Positions 44,363 to 57,200 of a stretch of DNA of 64,000 bases are shown piece by piece. This stretch comes from Liolophura sinensis. Its lineage: Eukaryota > Mollusca > Polyplacophora > Chitonida > Chitonidae. Below the pieces are notes generated by a model. The model searched no databases and had not been told where the DNA came from. It saw only the letters and a program-made list of their open reading frames with translations. The DNA lies in NCBI RefSeq assembly GCF_032854445.1, contig NC_088296.1:27397064-27461063 (forward strand), given 5' to 3'. The translations under genes were made by a program, and so were the position numbers. Within the stretch, counting starts at the first letter, position 1. Every line of letters starts with the position of its first letter.

Positions 44363-47079
44363 AGTCATGTGTAACACCTGTGTGGGAGTCAAACTTCACA
44401 ATTAACAACAGTGTGGGAGTAAAACTTCACAATTAACACCTATTTCGGAGTCAAACTTCACAATTAGCACCAGTTTGGGAGTCAAACTTAACAATTAACA
44501 GTTAAGGAGTCATGAGAAAAATAGCTGGAAAATCTCCACTCTCACTGCCATTTAAATTGAGCCGCAGCCAAGTAAATCAAATGTTTTAGAACACAGACAT
44601 ACAAATAACATATTTTACGGCCAGACCACTGACCTTAATTTGCTTTCAGACGAGAACAAGGCAGTTGCTAGATATTCACATCCTGGACTGGTTTGCATCT
44701 CAAAGTGGTCTGAGGAAACATCAATTTTAGTTCGTGTTTTACTGGCAAGCTCACACTCAAAATCTAACAATGGAATAAAAATAAAATTTAAAATCAACCT
44801 TTTCATTTTGTCCCATCTTCATATATATATTTTTTTATGATTTTCAAATCACATAAACACTTTTATCATGAACAATTTCTGGGAGAGCTCACATTTCTCA
44901 CAAAGTAGATGATTTTTCAGTATTATTTTTTTTAAAGCCCTTCTCGGACCGTGAATGGCTCTGCTCATAGAACAAAAATTTTAACTGACTAAAGTGACAA
45001 TGTCATTAGTACCATGTAGAATCGATGTAGATTGCCATTCAACTATTACCACTTGACCATGTGATTTTACAAGGGCAATAATTTTACATATTACAATAAC
45101 AATCATAAAGAATATTTCCTGATTACGTTACAAGTTTTCATGTAATTGTCCTAAAGTTTGAGGTTACTTAATGAAAGACGTAACCTTACATTTCGATTTA
45201 TGTTTCATATATCAATGATAATATTAACATACACAAAAAATGCAAGTGTTTCAAGAAGACATCCCATGCAAAATGAACTGCTATGTCTCCTGCCTTTTTT
45301 CTAACATACTACGAACATCTTTACTCGTTCATAGCACAATCATTGGCCCACCTTGTTACAATGGGGACCTGTCAAACACCAGCCACCTGGACCTTGACGT
45401 AAAATGTTCCTTTCTCAGCTCATCATTATGACGTCACATTAAAGACCGCGCGACCTTACAAAATAAACCGATACATTGTAACGTTGAAGACGTTTAGCTA
45501 CAATCGATTTTTGTCGTAACGAAGCCCTTCTTCACGCCTTCCACTTGCCGAGTGTCTACAACCCCAGGAATGTCTGTTGTATATACACGTCTTGATTCTT
45601 TCACCTCGATTGTCTTTACATAGAAAAAGACTAGTCAGAAAACAGGGTACTCGGTGTGAAGAAATTGCTTGGGTGCTGACTGAGCAAAGCAAGCACAGGT
45701 ATGAAAAACAGGAGACTACTTCTGACATCACTTTGTTTTGCCATGTTATTGCACCTCTAAGCTAAATCCAGAACATTTTCTTGAAAATGTTTGCTTAAAA
45801 AAAAAGACATGAGTTGTACTCCTACCAAACAGACAAAAATCTCAGGTCTCTGAGGTTGTTTTCAAAAACATTTTTGGTTGAAATCAAATTGTAATGCTCA
45901 ATGCAGTGAGCAATTTACCATCCAAGGGTTTTCATATTGTTCCAGATACCTCTCATGACATCAAAGGGAAACAAAATTTTAATCAAATTTTAAATTTTTA
46001 CTTAACGCTGGCTGTGTGGACTCGGGTTTCTTGTCTGTGAAGAAAATGTGCAGAGAAGCTTTGCACAGTTAATTATTACTCCCTAGAGAACACTTTTACA
46101 AGTTACAGTAGACGTAGGCTATTGGGACAACCGTGGAAAGCTAGACACCAGCTAAAGGTGAACTAGAGGCAAGCTAGTGACTTGCCATGGTAGTACAAGA
46201 ACGAATCCTGTATCTCTGTGTTCCCAGAAGAAATGGTGAACTATCCCCAAAAACATGGCGTCTGTCCGTCACACAAAGGACATATGGCTTTGCATAACGT
46301 GGTTCACATTTGCAAATGATATGTAATCGTCATATAGTACTTAAATTTGGAATAAAAAAGGAAATTGAGCATTCGCTTGTACTCTGGAAAAACAAAGCTC
46401 CTAGGTCGTTCTAAGAGTGTACAGTAATTCTCCGACAAAAGAATTCAGGTGATAAACCACGCTGTCAAATGATGCAAGACCTACCGTATTTCACCTCAAA
46501 TTTCGTCCCATTCTGACTGATTCTAGGAGTTCACTGACCATAGACAAATGTTTTGAGGTTTGTTTGAAAGGTAGGATGACATCTGAACACGAAAATATAA
46601 AACTCAGCACCAAAAGTAATAATTTATGGTTCTATCTGCGTCAAAAGATCATTTTGGAGGATTTTTCAGGCCATATACATTGGTGAGTTCCTCTTGCAAA
46701 CAAAACATTCCCATTCTTACAGTACTGGGCGCTCTTAGACCCCTTCCATTTTTTTTTTTTTTTATAATATGGAATGTTTTACTACACTCAATAAATACAG
46801 GTTTATTATACACTGTTATTATTCATTTTGCGTGTAGGGTTTTTATCAAGAACCTACAACCAGGAACCTCAACAGCAAGCCGGACAGATTTTGGCACTGG
46901 AAAACAGTGGAAAAAGAGAGTAAGCCTTTGTGGCAGCAGTGGAGATCCGAATTCAAAGATGTCGCTTACAGGTTATCAAGCAAATTTATTTCTTTGCTTG
47001 TTTTACCGGCCAACAAACGGTCAAAGATTCTCTATGGGCATAATAAATACTCACCAAAGTGTTAAAATGTGCAACATTA
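44363..47079. other. Intergenic DNA / possible distal PK-B 3' region; no gene seen
   Basis: No recognisable exon is seen. 44395-44510 has a short series of gagtcaaacttcacaattaa-like repeats. 46484-46620 shares blocks with the MITE at 19424. tttatt at 46985-46990 could be the PK-B polyadenylation signal on the minus strand, which is unproven. Confidence 0.4.
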
Positions 47080-47312
47080 ATTACATTTCCGTGTATGTAA
47101 ATATCTGTCACATTTTTGTGTGTGTAGATATCTGTGTGACATTTTTGGGTGTAAATATATTTTTGTGTGTATATGTGTGACATTTGTGTGTGTGTAAATA
47201 TCTGACATTTTTGTGCGTGTAAATATCTGACATTTTTGTGTGTATCTGTGACATTTTTGTGAGTGTAGATATCTGTGTGACATTTTTGTGTGTGTAAATA
47301 TACGTGTCATAT
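47080..47312. repeat. TG-rich minisatellite
   Basis: About nine imperfect copies of a 24-32-bp unit with gacatttttgtgtgtgtaaa and tatctgt. They lie downstream of the PK-B stop, so may be in its 3' UTR. Confidence 0.88.
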
Positions 47313-47407
47313 TTTTGGATGTCAGACTTATTGGTTAGGACAAACCCGCATGAAGCCATCTTACCATTATACGCATGTTAATTTCTGCCACATCCATGTA
47401 CTTCATG

Positions 47408-47465
47408 TAGTAATGGTTGCCATGGTAGTAATGGTTGCCATGGTAGTAGTGGTTGCCATGGTAGT
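47408..47465. repeat. 18-bp tandem repeat
   Basis: Just over three copies of gtagtaatggttgccatg. Confidence 0.93.
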
Positions 47466-47990
47466 TATGTGTACGTAACACTACATGGCTGCATGCAAAG
47501 GTTCCTGTGTCAAAATGACATCATAATGTTCCAAAGGCACATGGAGACAAAACAATGATGTTTACCATCTTTGACTGTCCATACATACACGAGTGAACCT
47601 CAACTCGTAGAATGAATGTAAATCATGTAAAAATTCCAACACTATTATCAAAACCTTTACAGTAAATCTTTCACCCTACATAAACCTTTCACCTCTCAAA
47701 ATTTTAAAGGAACACCTTTGAGTTTGACATTAATTTCACCTAGAAAGTTATCTACACTAAAGATTTAAGTCAAAGCTTGTCTGAGCCTGGCTATGAGGAC
47801 ACCAACCAGGGCCACTTTCATAGCTGTTTGTTTGTTAATCTTTCCTGACTTTTCTCGTAAACCGCTTGGCTTTCTGACACTACCAACTGAACATCATTTA
47901 TGGCAAAGTGCGGCAAGAAATTTCAAATTCCGTGAAAGTGACCACAAGACTACCAACAAAAGAGCTCCATATGACAATGTCCAAAACTTC
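47466..47990 (-). other. PK-B 3' UTR
   Basis: Sequence directly after the PK-B stop codon. No gene is seen on either strand; the plus ORF 47793-48053 overlaps exon Z antisense and is not supported. Confidence 0.5.
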
Positions 47991-48247
47991 TCACAGAATG
48001 TCCGCGGATTGGACGCGGGCCATGGTAGAGGGCGCTTTCAGATGACGACTTGACATGAACGTCTGCTGTTCTATCTCCTCCATCAGGTTGATAACTCGCA
48101 CTGTGTTCGTGGATCCCGCTCCCGCTGTCCACCCCGTAACCAAGATGATGACGTCATTGGGTTTGACATATCCGCGGTCTTTGGCAATCATGACAGCGCG
48201 TGTGATTCGGTGATCAATGTCTGTCATCCAATCAGGCGAGCGTGTAA
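47991..48247 (-). CDS. PK-B exon Z (C-terminus and stop)
   Basis: It follows acceptor gttgttgttgtag in phase 1, as in PK-A. It encodes [19 protein letters not shown] and [19 protein letters not shown], then a tail [15 protein letters not shown] through SADIL not present in PKM. Confidence 0.9.
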
Positions 48248-51200
48248 CTACAACAACAACAACAGGAATGTCATTTATGTGTGACGACAACAGAAACATG
48301 ATTCTCCTATATACGTAAATGCATACAGGTGAGTGTGGATAGTAATATACTTCTTCTGACAACAGTTAATTTATCAACACACAACTACTGAATTAAGTTA
48401 TCAATTAATTCCAATGAGTCTAATTATTACGCTTCTCAAAATTTCTATATAAACATATATGTTACCATGGTAACACATGGACAGACAGACAGGCAGACAC
48501 ATTGCTGGAAAGAGAAACACACAAGCAAACAGACAGACATGTCAAGGAACAAGTCAGCCTTTTGGACACGAAAGGAAAAGTGAACTGCTGCGTTTAATTA
48601 TAGGAAAAAACTTCAATGGTTCTCCAAATGACAATTGTTTTGGTAAATTTTGAGTTGTCGTTTTGATTACTGTTTAATGCCGTACTCGAGAATTGTTCAC
48701 TTCTACAATGCCATGGGATTAGTGTTATGGGCGAAGGAAAAATATACGTCAAATAATTACCTCAGAAAAGAACTTACATAATACAATCTCCCTCTATCAC
48801 TGTACGTGTTTGCCATCAGAGGTCAAAAGTGGTAAACTTTCACACCTATCTCAGGAATTTGTGTTCAGAAAAAAGCCTCGCCAGAATCTTACCAAAAGCT
48901 GGTACATGCAGTCTACCCCCCCAGGCAATCCAGTTTCTGCCACCCATACAACTGACTACCATTGTGTAAGTAAAAACTTATGGTATTATGCAAGAGTCCA
49001 ACAATAGAAAAAAAAAACAGGAATTACAATCATGGAAGACTGGGAACACTCCACGATGTAGGTGCAGTTGCCTAGCAACCTGACTGCTCCTCGTCACCGC
49101 GACGATAACACAGGGAGGCCTGTACTGAGCCAGGAGCGCCGCAGAGCTGGTCAAACAGAAATACAGGGGATATTTTAACAATGTTCACAAACATACATCA
49201 CATGTTTTAAGGAATTTATATGTACAATTATTATCAAAATGATTTGTGTCAGTGATCATGCCAGCTTCATAGAACTGTGTAGATTATTTCCCTACACCCC
49301 ATACTTCTTCCCTACACCCCATACTTCTCCCTGAACTGTGTAGATTATTTCCCTACACCCCATACTTCTTCCCTACACCCCATACTTCTCCCTGAACTGT
49401 GTAGATTATTTCCCTACACCCCATACTTCTTCCCTACACCCCATACTTCTTCCCTACACCCCATACTTCTTCCCTACACCCCATACTTCTCCCTGAACTG
49501 TGTAGATTATTTCCCTACACCCCATACTTCTCCCTGAACTGTGTAGATTATTTCCCTACACCCCATACTTCTCCCTGAACTGTGTAGATTATTTCCCTAC
49601 ACCCCATACTTCTCCCTGAACTGTGTAGATTATTTCCCTACACCCCATACTTCTCCCTGAACTGTGTAGATTATTTCCCTACACCCCATACTTCTTCCCT
49701 ACACCCCATACTTCTCCCTGAACTGTGTAGATTATTTCCCTACACCCCATACTTCTTCCCTACACCCCATACTTCTTCCCTACACCCCATACTTCTCCCC
49801 TACACCCCATACTTCTTCCCTACACCCCATACTTCTTCCTTACACCCCATACTTCTTCCCTACACCCCATACTTCTTCCTTACACCCCATACTTCTTCTC
49901 TACACCCCATACTTCTTCCCTACACCCCATACTTCTCCCAAACTGTGCAGATTATTTTCCGTACACCCCATACTTCTCCCTGAACTGTGTAGATTATTTC
50001 CCTACACCCCATACTTCTTCCCTACACCCCATACTTCTCCCTGAAACCGTGTAGATTATTTCCCTACCCCCATACTTCTTCCCTACACCCCATACTTCTC
50101 CCTGAACTGTGTAGATTATTTCCCTACACCCCATACTTCTTCCTTACACCCCATACTTCTTCCCTACACCCCATACTTCTCCCAAACTGTGCAGATTATT
50201 TTCCGTACACCCCATACTTCTTCCGTACACCCCATACTTCTCCCAAAACTGTGTAGATTGTTTCCCTACGCCCCATACTTCTTCCTTACACCCCATACTT
50301 CTTCTCTACACCCCATACTTCTCTCAAACTGTGCAGATTATTTTCCTACACCCCATACTTCTTCCGTACACCCCATACTTCTTCCTTACACCCCATACTT
50401 CTTCTCTACACCCCATACTTCTCCCAAACTGTGTAGATTATTTTCCGTACACCCCATACTTCTTCCTTACACCCCATACTTCTTCTCTACACCCCATACT
50501 TCTCTCAAACTGTGCAGATTATTTTCCTACACCCCATACTTCTTCCGTACACCCCATACTTCTTCCTTACACCCCATACTTCTTCTCTACACCCCATACT
50601 TCTCCCAAACTGTGCAGATTATTTTCCTACACCCCATACTTCTTCCGTACACCCCATACTTCTTCTCTCCACCCCATACTTCTTCCCTACGCCCCATACT
50701 TCTCCCAAAACTGTGCAGATTATTTCCCTATAGACCACACTTCTTCCCTACACCCACTACTTCTCCAAAAACCATGTAGATTATTTCCCTACACCCCATA
50801 CTTTTCCACTACACCCCATACTTCTTCCTTACACCCCATACTTCTTCCCTACACCCCATACTTCTCCCAAACTGTACAGATTATTTTCCTACACCCCTTC
50901 CTTCTTCCCTACACCCCATACTTCTTCCCTACACTCCATACTTCTCCAAAAACCGTGTAGATTGTTTCCCTACACCCCATACTTCTCCCCTACACCCCAT
51001 ACTTTTCCCCTACACCCCATACTTCTCCCAGAACTGTGCAGATTATTTCCTTACACCCCATACTTCTTCCCTACACCCCATACTTTTCCCCTACACCCCA
51101 TACTTCTCCCAGAACTGTGCAGATTATTTCCTTACACCCCATACTTCTTCCCTACACCCCATACTTCTTCCTTACACTCCATACTTTTCCCCTACACACC

Positions 51201-54200
51201 TACACCCCGTACTTCTACTTCTCCCCTATACCCCATACTTCTACTTCTCCCCTACACCCCATACTTCTACTTCTCCCCTACACCCCGCATTTTCCCCCTA
51301 CACCCCATACTTCTACTTCTTCCCTACACCCCACACTTTTCCCCTACACCCCATACTTCTACTTCTCCCCTACACCCCATACTTTTACTCTACACCCCAT
51401 ACTTCTACTTCTCCCCTACACCTCATACTTTTCCCCTACACCCCATACTTCTACTTCTCCCTTACACCCCATACTTCTTCTTCTCCCCTACACCCCACAC
51501 TTATCCCCTACACCTCATACTTCTACTTCTCCCCTACACCCCATACTTCTACTTCTCCCCTACACCTCATACTTCTACTTCTCCCCTACACCCCATACTT
51601 CTACTTCTCCCCTACACCCCACACTTATCCCCTACACCTCATACTTCTACTTCTCCCCTACACCCCATACTTCTACTTCTCCCCTACACCCCATGCTTCT
51701 CCCCTACACCCCATGCTTCTCCCCTACACCCCATGCTTCTCCTAGAATGTTTCAAAATACTGGTCATATTGGTGACTGAAACTCACGACCTTCCGCAGGT
51801 TGCTGTCAGACCTTCCCCACGTACAGCCCATAGCGATGAATGAAAAGGTTGAAGAATTAAGGATATATTCATTGTAACCTGCAATATACAACGCAGCAAC
51901 CTGCGGATGGTCCTGGGAAGATCTGGCAGCAACCTGCGGATGGTGGTGGGTTTCCCCCGGGCTCTGCCCGGTTTCCTCCCATCATAATGCTGGCCGCCGT
52001 CGTAGAGCTGAAATATTCTTGAGTATGGCGTAAAACACCAATAAAGTAAATAAATAAATCTAACAAGGGATTATGTGAGGGAAGACAAGATCTACTGAAG
52101 ATGATGAGATATACTGACCGTCCAGTAGATGTGATAACAAATATGGCTGTGGCCTGACATCTGAATGCGGCCTCCACTGCGGCCACAGCAGTGGTGTGGG
52201 TGCTTCCGGTCGGGCCCGTGATCTCCTCCCGGAGTTCTCGGAACACTTTCTCATGGAACACCGTCGACTCCGCTTCTCTACAAATCTGAGAACAGTACAG
52301 TTTGCTTCTTAGTTTACATGCAGTCTGCCCTACCCCTGAGTATTTGTTATTTATAGACATATTGACTTAAACTTTGGTCCGGATAAAATTATACCATGTA
52401 CATGTCTACCAATAAACTTTTGTTAAAACATTAAAGATACAGTGCCAGACTTCATGCTATACTGTAACTACTCAACCTTTTCGCATTCTGAAAGCATAAT
52501 TCTGTGCAGACTGACAAAATTATACTTTTTTGTGAAGTCCTAAAATGGCTCAACCAAGTTTTGCCTCCAAAATCAAATCAAAAATTGCACTGAAAGTTGC
52601 TTTTTGATGTGTGAAAAGGTTGAGGAATTTTAGTAGTCACATTAAAGATGTGCTGAACTAAAGTGGAAACACTTACAGGTATAACATTACCTCCACAACT
52701 CTTCATCATATATTTATATATATATGTAAATATATATTATTAATATTTATATATTAGTCTTTTATCCTTTCACTGGATGTTAGAAATGACCTCCACCAGC
52801 ATCTTGTGTTAGATGTTTCACTCGATAGTCTTGCTGTCATTTGCACGTAGTTTCCACTTTGGTCAGAATGTCTATACTTGACCTTACACTTAATATAGTT
52901 TTGACAGTTTTGATTGGATGCTTCCCCATGGCTGTCTCTTTCCCCAGCATCACACAGTCCGCACCATCGAGGACAGCGTTTGCCACATCTGCAACTTCAG
53001 CGCGTGTCGGGCGAGGGTTCCTCGTCATGCTGTCCAACATCTGCGATAAATACATGAGAAAAGTTCCCTCAGATAAAACACATGTGAGAATGGTTTGAAC
53101 GCAAATAAAAAGCATGCAATAATGTTTCTTTATATAAAAGTGAAATGAATAACATGAATTTGGGAAGAATTTTTGGTGAAACAAAATATATGAGTATAGT
53201 TCACAGAGACATAAAATACATCTGAGAATAGCTCTCAGGGACATAAAATACATCCAAGAATAGTTCTCAGGGAAATAAATTACATCTGAGAACAGTTCTC
53301 AGGGCCATAAAATACATCCGAGAATAGTTCTCAGAGACATAAATACATCCGCGAATAGTTCTAAGGGAAATAAATTACATCCAAGAATAGTTCTCAGAGA
53401 CATAAAATACATCCGAGAATAGTTCTCAGAGACATAAAATACATCCAAGAATAGTTCTCAGGGACATGAAATACATCTGAGAACAGTTCTCAGAGACATA
53501 AATACATCCGAGAATAGTTCTCAGAGACATAAAATACATCTGAGAACAGTTCTCAGGGCCATAAAATACACACGAGAACAGTTCTCAGAGACATAAACTA
53601 CATATGAAATTAATTCTTAGCGAAATAAAATGAATGCAAGAATGGGTCTCAGAAGTACAAGTACATGCTAGTCCTGCTGGTATGAGAATAGACCTCATGG
53701 AAATAAGATAAATTTGAGAATAGTCTTCAGAGAAATAAACTATATGTTAGAATAGTTCTCTGAGAAATAAAACACACATGAACACATTTCTCAGACAAGT
53801 TTGATTTGATTGGCCCTTTACTCAAGAATATTTCACTCTTATGATGCCTGTCTCAGACAATTACCTGTGTCGCAATGATAGCTGGTTTCCCTGCCTTATT
53901 ACATTTGCCGATCATCATTTTCTGAGCGAGGAAGACTTTTTCCGGGGAGATGTCGATGCCTAGGTTACCCCTAGCAACCATAATTCCGTCAGAGTGTTTT
54001 AGTATGTCATCAAACCTAAAACATACAGGTGGACACATTTTAATAACACATCTTCATTTTTTTTTTTTTTTTTTTGCATCATTTTATAAAGTACATGTAC
54101 AAAATTTACTGGAAAATTTTAGTCTTGGTAGCGAGGCTACCATAGTGCTTGTCTGCAGGAGAAACATGGATGAAACTCCTCAGCTCAATACACAACGTAC

Positions 54201-57200
54201 TTAAACATTCACCTTGACAAGGATTCTAATAGCACAAAAGAGACATCAAGGTCATGAGTTTTGTGATTCACAGTAATTAACACACACACAGGGCCCCAAT
54301 AATGGAACATCCCACATGTGTCATTGTGCTTCACATGTATACAAAACAAGAACTGGACAATGTATGCAGTGCTTTATGAGATACAATCTCTATCTTGGAC
54401 ACTGTTGCTTGATGTATGATATTTATAGCTATGCCTGTACTTCACGACTTAAAGCCACAGCTTACCCAGATTACCTGACAACTCTTGCTAGCTTTATCTG
54501 CCTACAAAAACTACCTTTCCTGACAACACCCTATAGTTTCCATAGCCTACCTCCGTACACCCTTGTAGTTTCCATAGCTTACCTCCCTATGCCCTTGTAG
54601 TTTCCATAGCTTACCTCCCTATGCCCTTGTAGTCTCCATAGCTTACCTCCATACACCGTCGTAGTTTCCATAGCTTACCTCCATACACCCTCGTAGTTTC
54701 CATAGCTTATCCATAGCTTACCTCCACACACCCTCGTAGTTTCCATAGCTTACCTCCATACACCCTTGTAGTTTCCATAGCTTATCCATAGCTTACCTCC
54801 ATACACCCTCATAGTTTCCATAGCTTACCTCCATACACCGTCATAGTTTCCATTGCCTATCCATAGCTTACCTCCATACACCCTCGTAGTTTCCATAGCT
54901 TACCTCCATACACCCTTGTAGTTTCCATAGCTTATCCATAGCTTACCTCCATACACCGTCGTAGTTTCCATAGCTTATCCATAGCTTTCCTCCATACACC
55001 CTCGTAGTTTCCATAGCTTACCTCCATACACCCTTGTAGTTTCCATAGCTTATCCATAGCTTACCTCCATACACCGTCGTAGTTTCCATAGCTTATCCAT
55101 AGCTTACTTCCGTACACCCTCGTAGTTTCCATAGCTTACCTCCATACACCCTCATAGTTTCCATAGCTTACCTCCCTATGCCCTTGTAGTTTCCATAGCT
55201 TACCTCCCTATGCCCTTGTAGTCTCCATAGCTTACTTCCGTACACCCTCGTAGTTTCCATAGCTTATCCATAGCTTACCTCCATACACCGTCGTAGTTTC
55301 CATAACTTATCCATAGCTTACCTCCGTACACCCTCATAGTTTCCATAGCTTACCTTCATACACCCTCGTAGTTTCCACAGCTTATCCATAGCTTACCTCC
55401 ATACACCGTCGTAATTTCCATAGCTTATCCATAGCTTACCTCCATACACCCTCGTAGTTTCCATAGCTTACCTCCCTATGCCCTCGTAGTTTCCAAAGCT
55501 TACCTCCCTATGCCCTTGTAGTCTCCATAGCTTACCTCCGTACACCCTCGTAGTTTCCATAGCTTATCCATAGCTTACCTCCATACACCCTCATAGTTTC
55601 CATAGCTTATCCATAGCTTACCTCCATACACCCTCGTAGTTTCCATAGCTTACCTCCCTATGCCCTCGTAGTTTCCATAGCTTACCTCCATACACCCTCG
55701 TAGTTTCCCTAGCTTATCCATAGCTTACCTCCATACACCCTCATAGTTTCCATAGCTTACCCATAGCTTACAACCGTACACCCTCGTAGTTTTCATAGCT
55801 TACCTCCGTACACCCTCGTAGTTTCCATAGCTTACCTCCGTACACCCTCGTAGTTTCCACAGCTTATCCATAGCTTACCTCCATACACCCTCATAGTTTC
55901 CATAGCTTACCCATAGCTTACAACCGTACACCCTCGTAGTTTTCATAGCTTACCTCCGTACACCCTCGTAGTTTCCATAGCTTACCTCCGTACACCCTCG
56001 TAGTTTCCATAGCTTACCTCCGTACACCCTCGTAGTTTCCATAGCTTACCTCCGTACACCCTCGTAGTTTCCTTTCTTATCCATAGCTTACCTCCATACC
56101 CCTCGTAGTTTCCATAGCTTACCAATAGCCTACCACCGTACACCCTCGTAGTTTCCATGATAGCTTACCTCCGTATGCCCTCGTAGTTTCCATAGCTTAC
56201 CCATAGCTTACCAATAGCTTACCACCGTACACCCTTGTAGTTTCCATAGCTTACCTCCCTATGCCCTTGTAGTTTCCATAGCTTATCCATAGCTTACCAA
56301 TAGCTTACCACTGTACACCCTCGTAGTTTCCATGATAGCTTACCTCCGTACACCCTCGTAGTTTCCATAGCTTACCCATAGCTTACCAATAGCTTACCAC
56401 CGTACACCCTCGTAGTTTCCATAGCTTACCTCCCTATGCCCTTGTAGTTGCCATAGCTTATCCATAGCTTACCAATAGCTTATCACTGTACACCCTCGTA
56501 GTTTCCATGATAGCTTACCTCCGTACACCCTCGTAGTTTCCATAGCTTACCAATAGCTTACCACTGTACACCCTCGTAGTTTCCATGATAGCTTACCTCC
56601 GTACACCCTCGTAGTTTCCATAGCTTACCTCCGTACACCCTCGTAGTTTCCATGATAGCTTACCTCCGTACACCCTCGTAGTTTCCATAGCTTACCTCCG
56701 TACACCCTCGTAGTTTCCATAGGTTACCTCCGTACACCCTCGTAGTTTCCATAGCTTACCTCCGTACACCCTCGTAGTTTTCAATCTTGGCAATCACCTT
56801 GACATTCTGTCCCTTTGCACCGAGACGTTCGCGAATCTCGTCTATTTCCGTGGCACTCCAGATGTATGAAGCAAAGATGATGTCAATCTGCAGATACAAG
56901 TCCAGGAATTGTCTTAATCATTTTTAAATTTGTTTTTTTACATTATGGAGGGGGGCGGGGAAGGCTTCGTGGCCGAGCGGGTCAGCACACCAGAACAGTG
57001 ACCCACTAACCTCTCACCAATGTGGTTGCTCTGAGTTTAAGTCCAGATCATGCTGGGTTCCTTTCCAGCCATACGTGAAAAGGTCTGTCAGCATCCTGTG
57101 GATTGTCATGGGCAAATCCTGTTTTCCTTCCACCATGATGCTTGTTGCTTTCCTATTTAGTAAAACATTCTTGAGAATGACGTAAAACACCAATCAAATA

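Noticed and set aside
46626-47180. 184-residue plus ORF
   Set aside because: Composite of AT-rich DNA and the TG-rich minisatellite; no homology recognised.
50189-51843. Plus ORFs of 196, 209, 247 and 293 residues
   Set aside because: They are translations of the tacaccccatacttcttccc minisatellite, overlapping in different frames and antisense to a PK-B intron.
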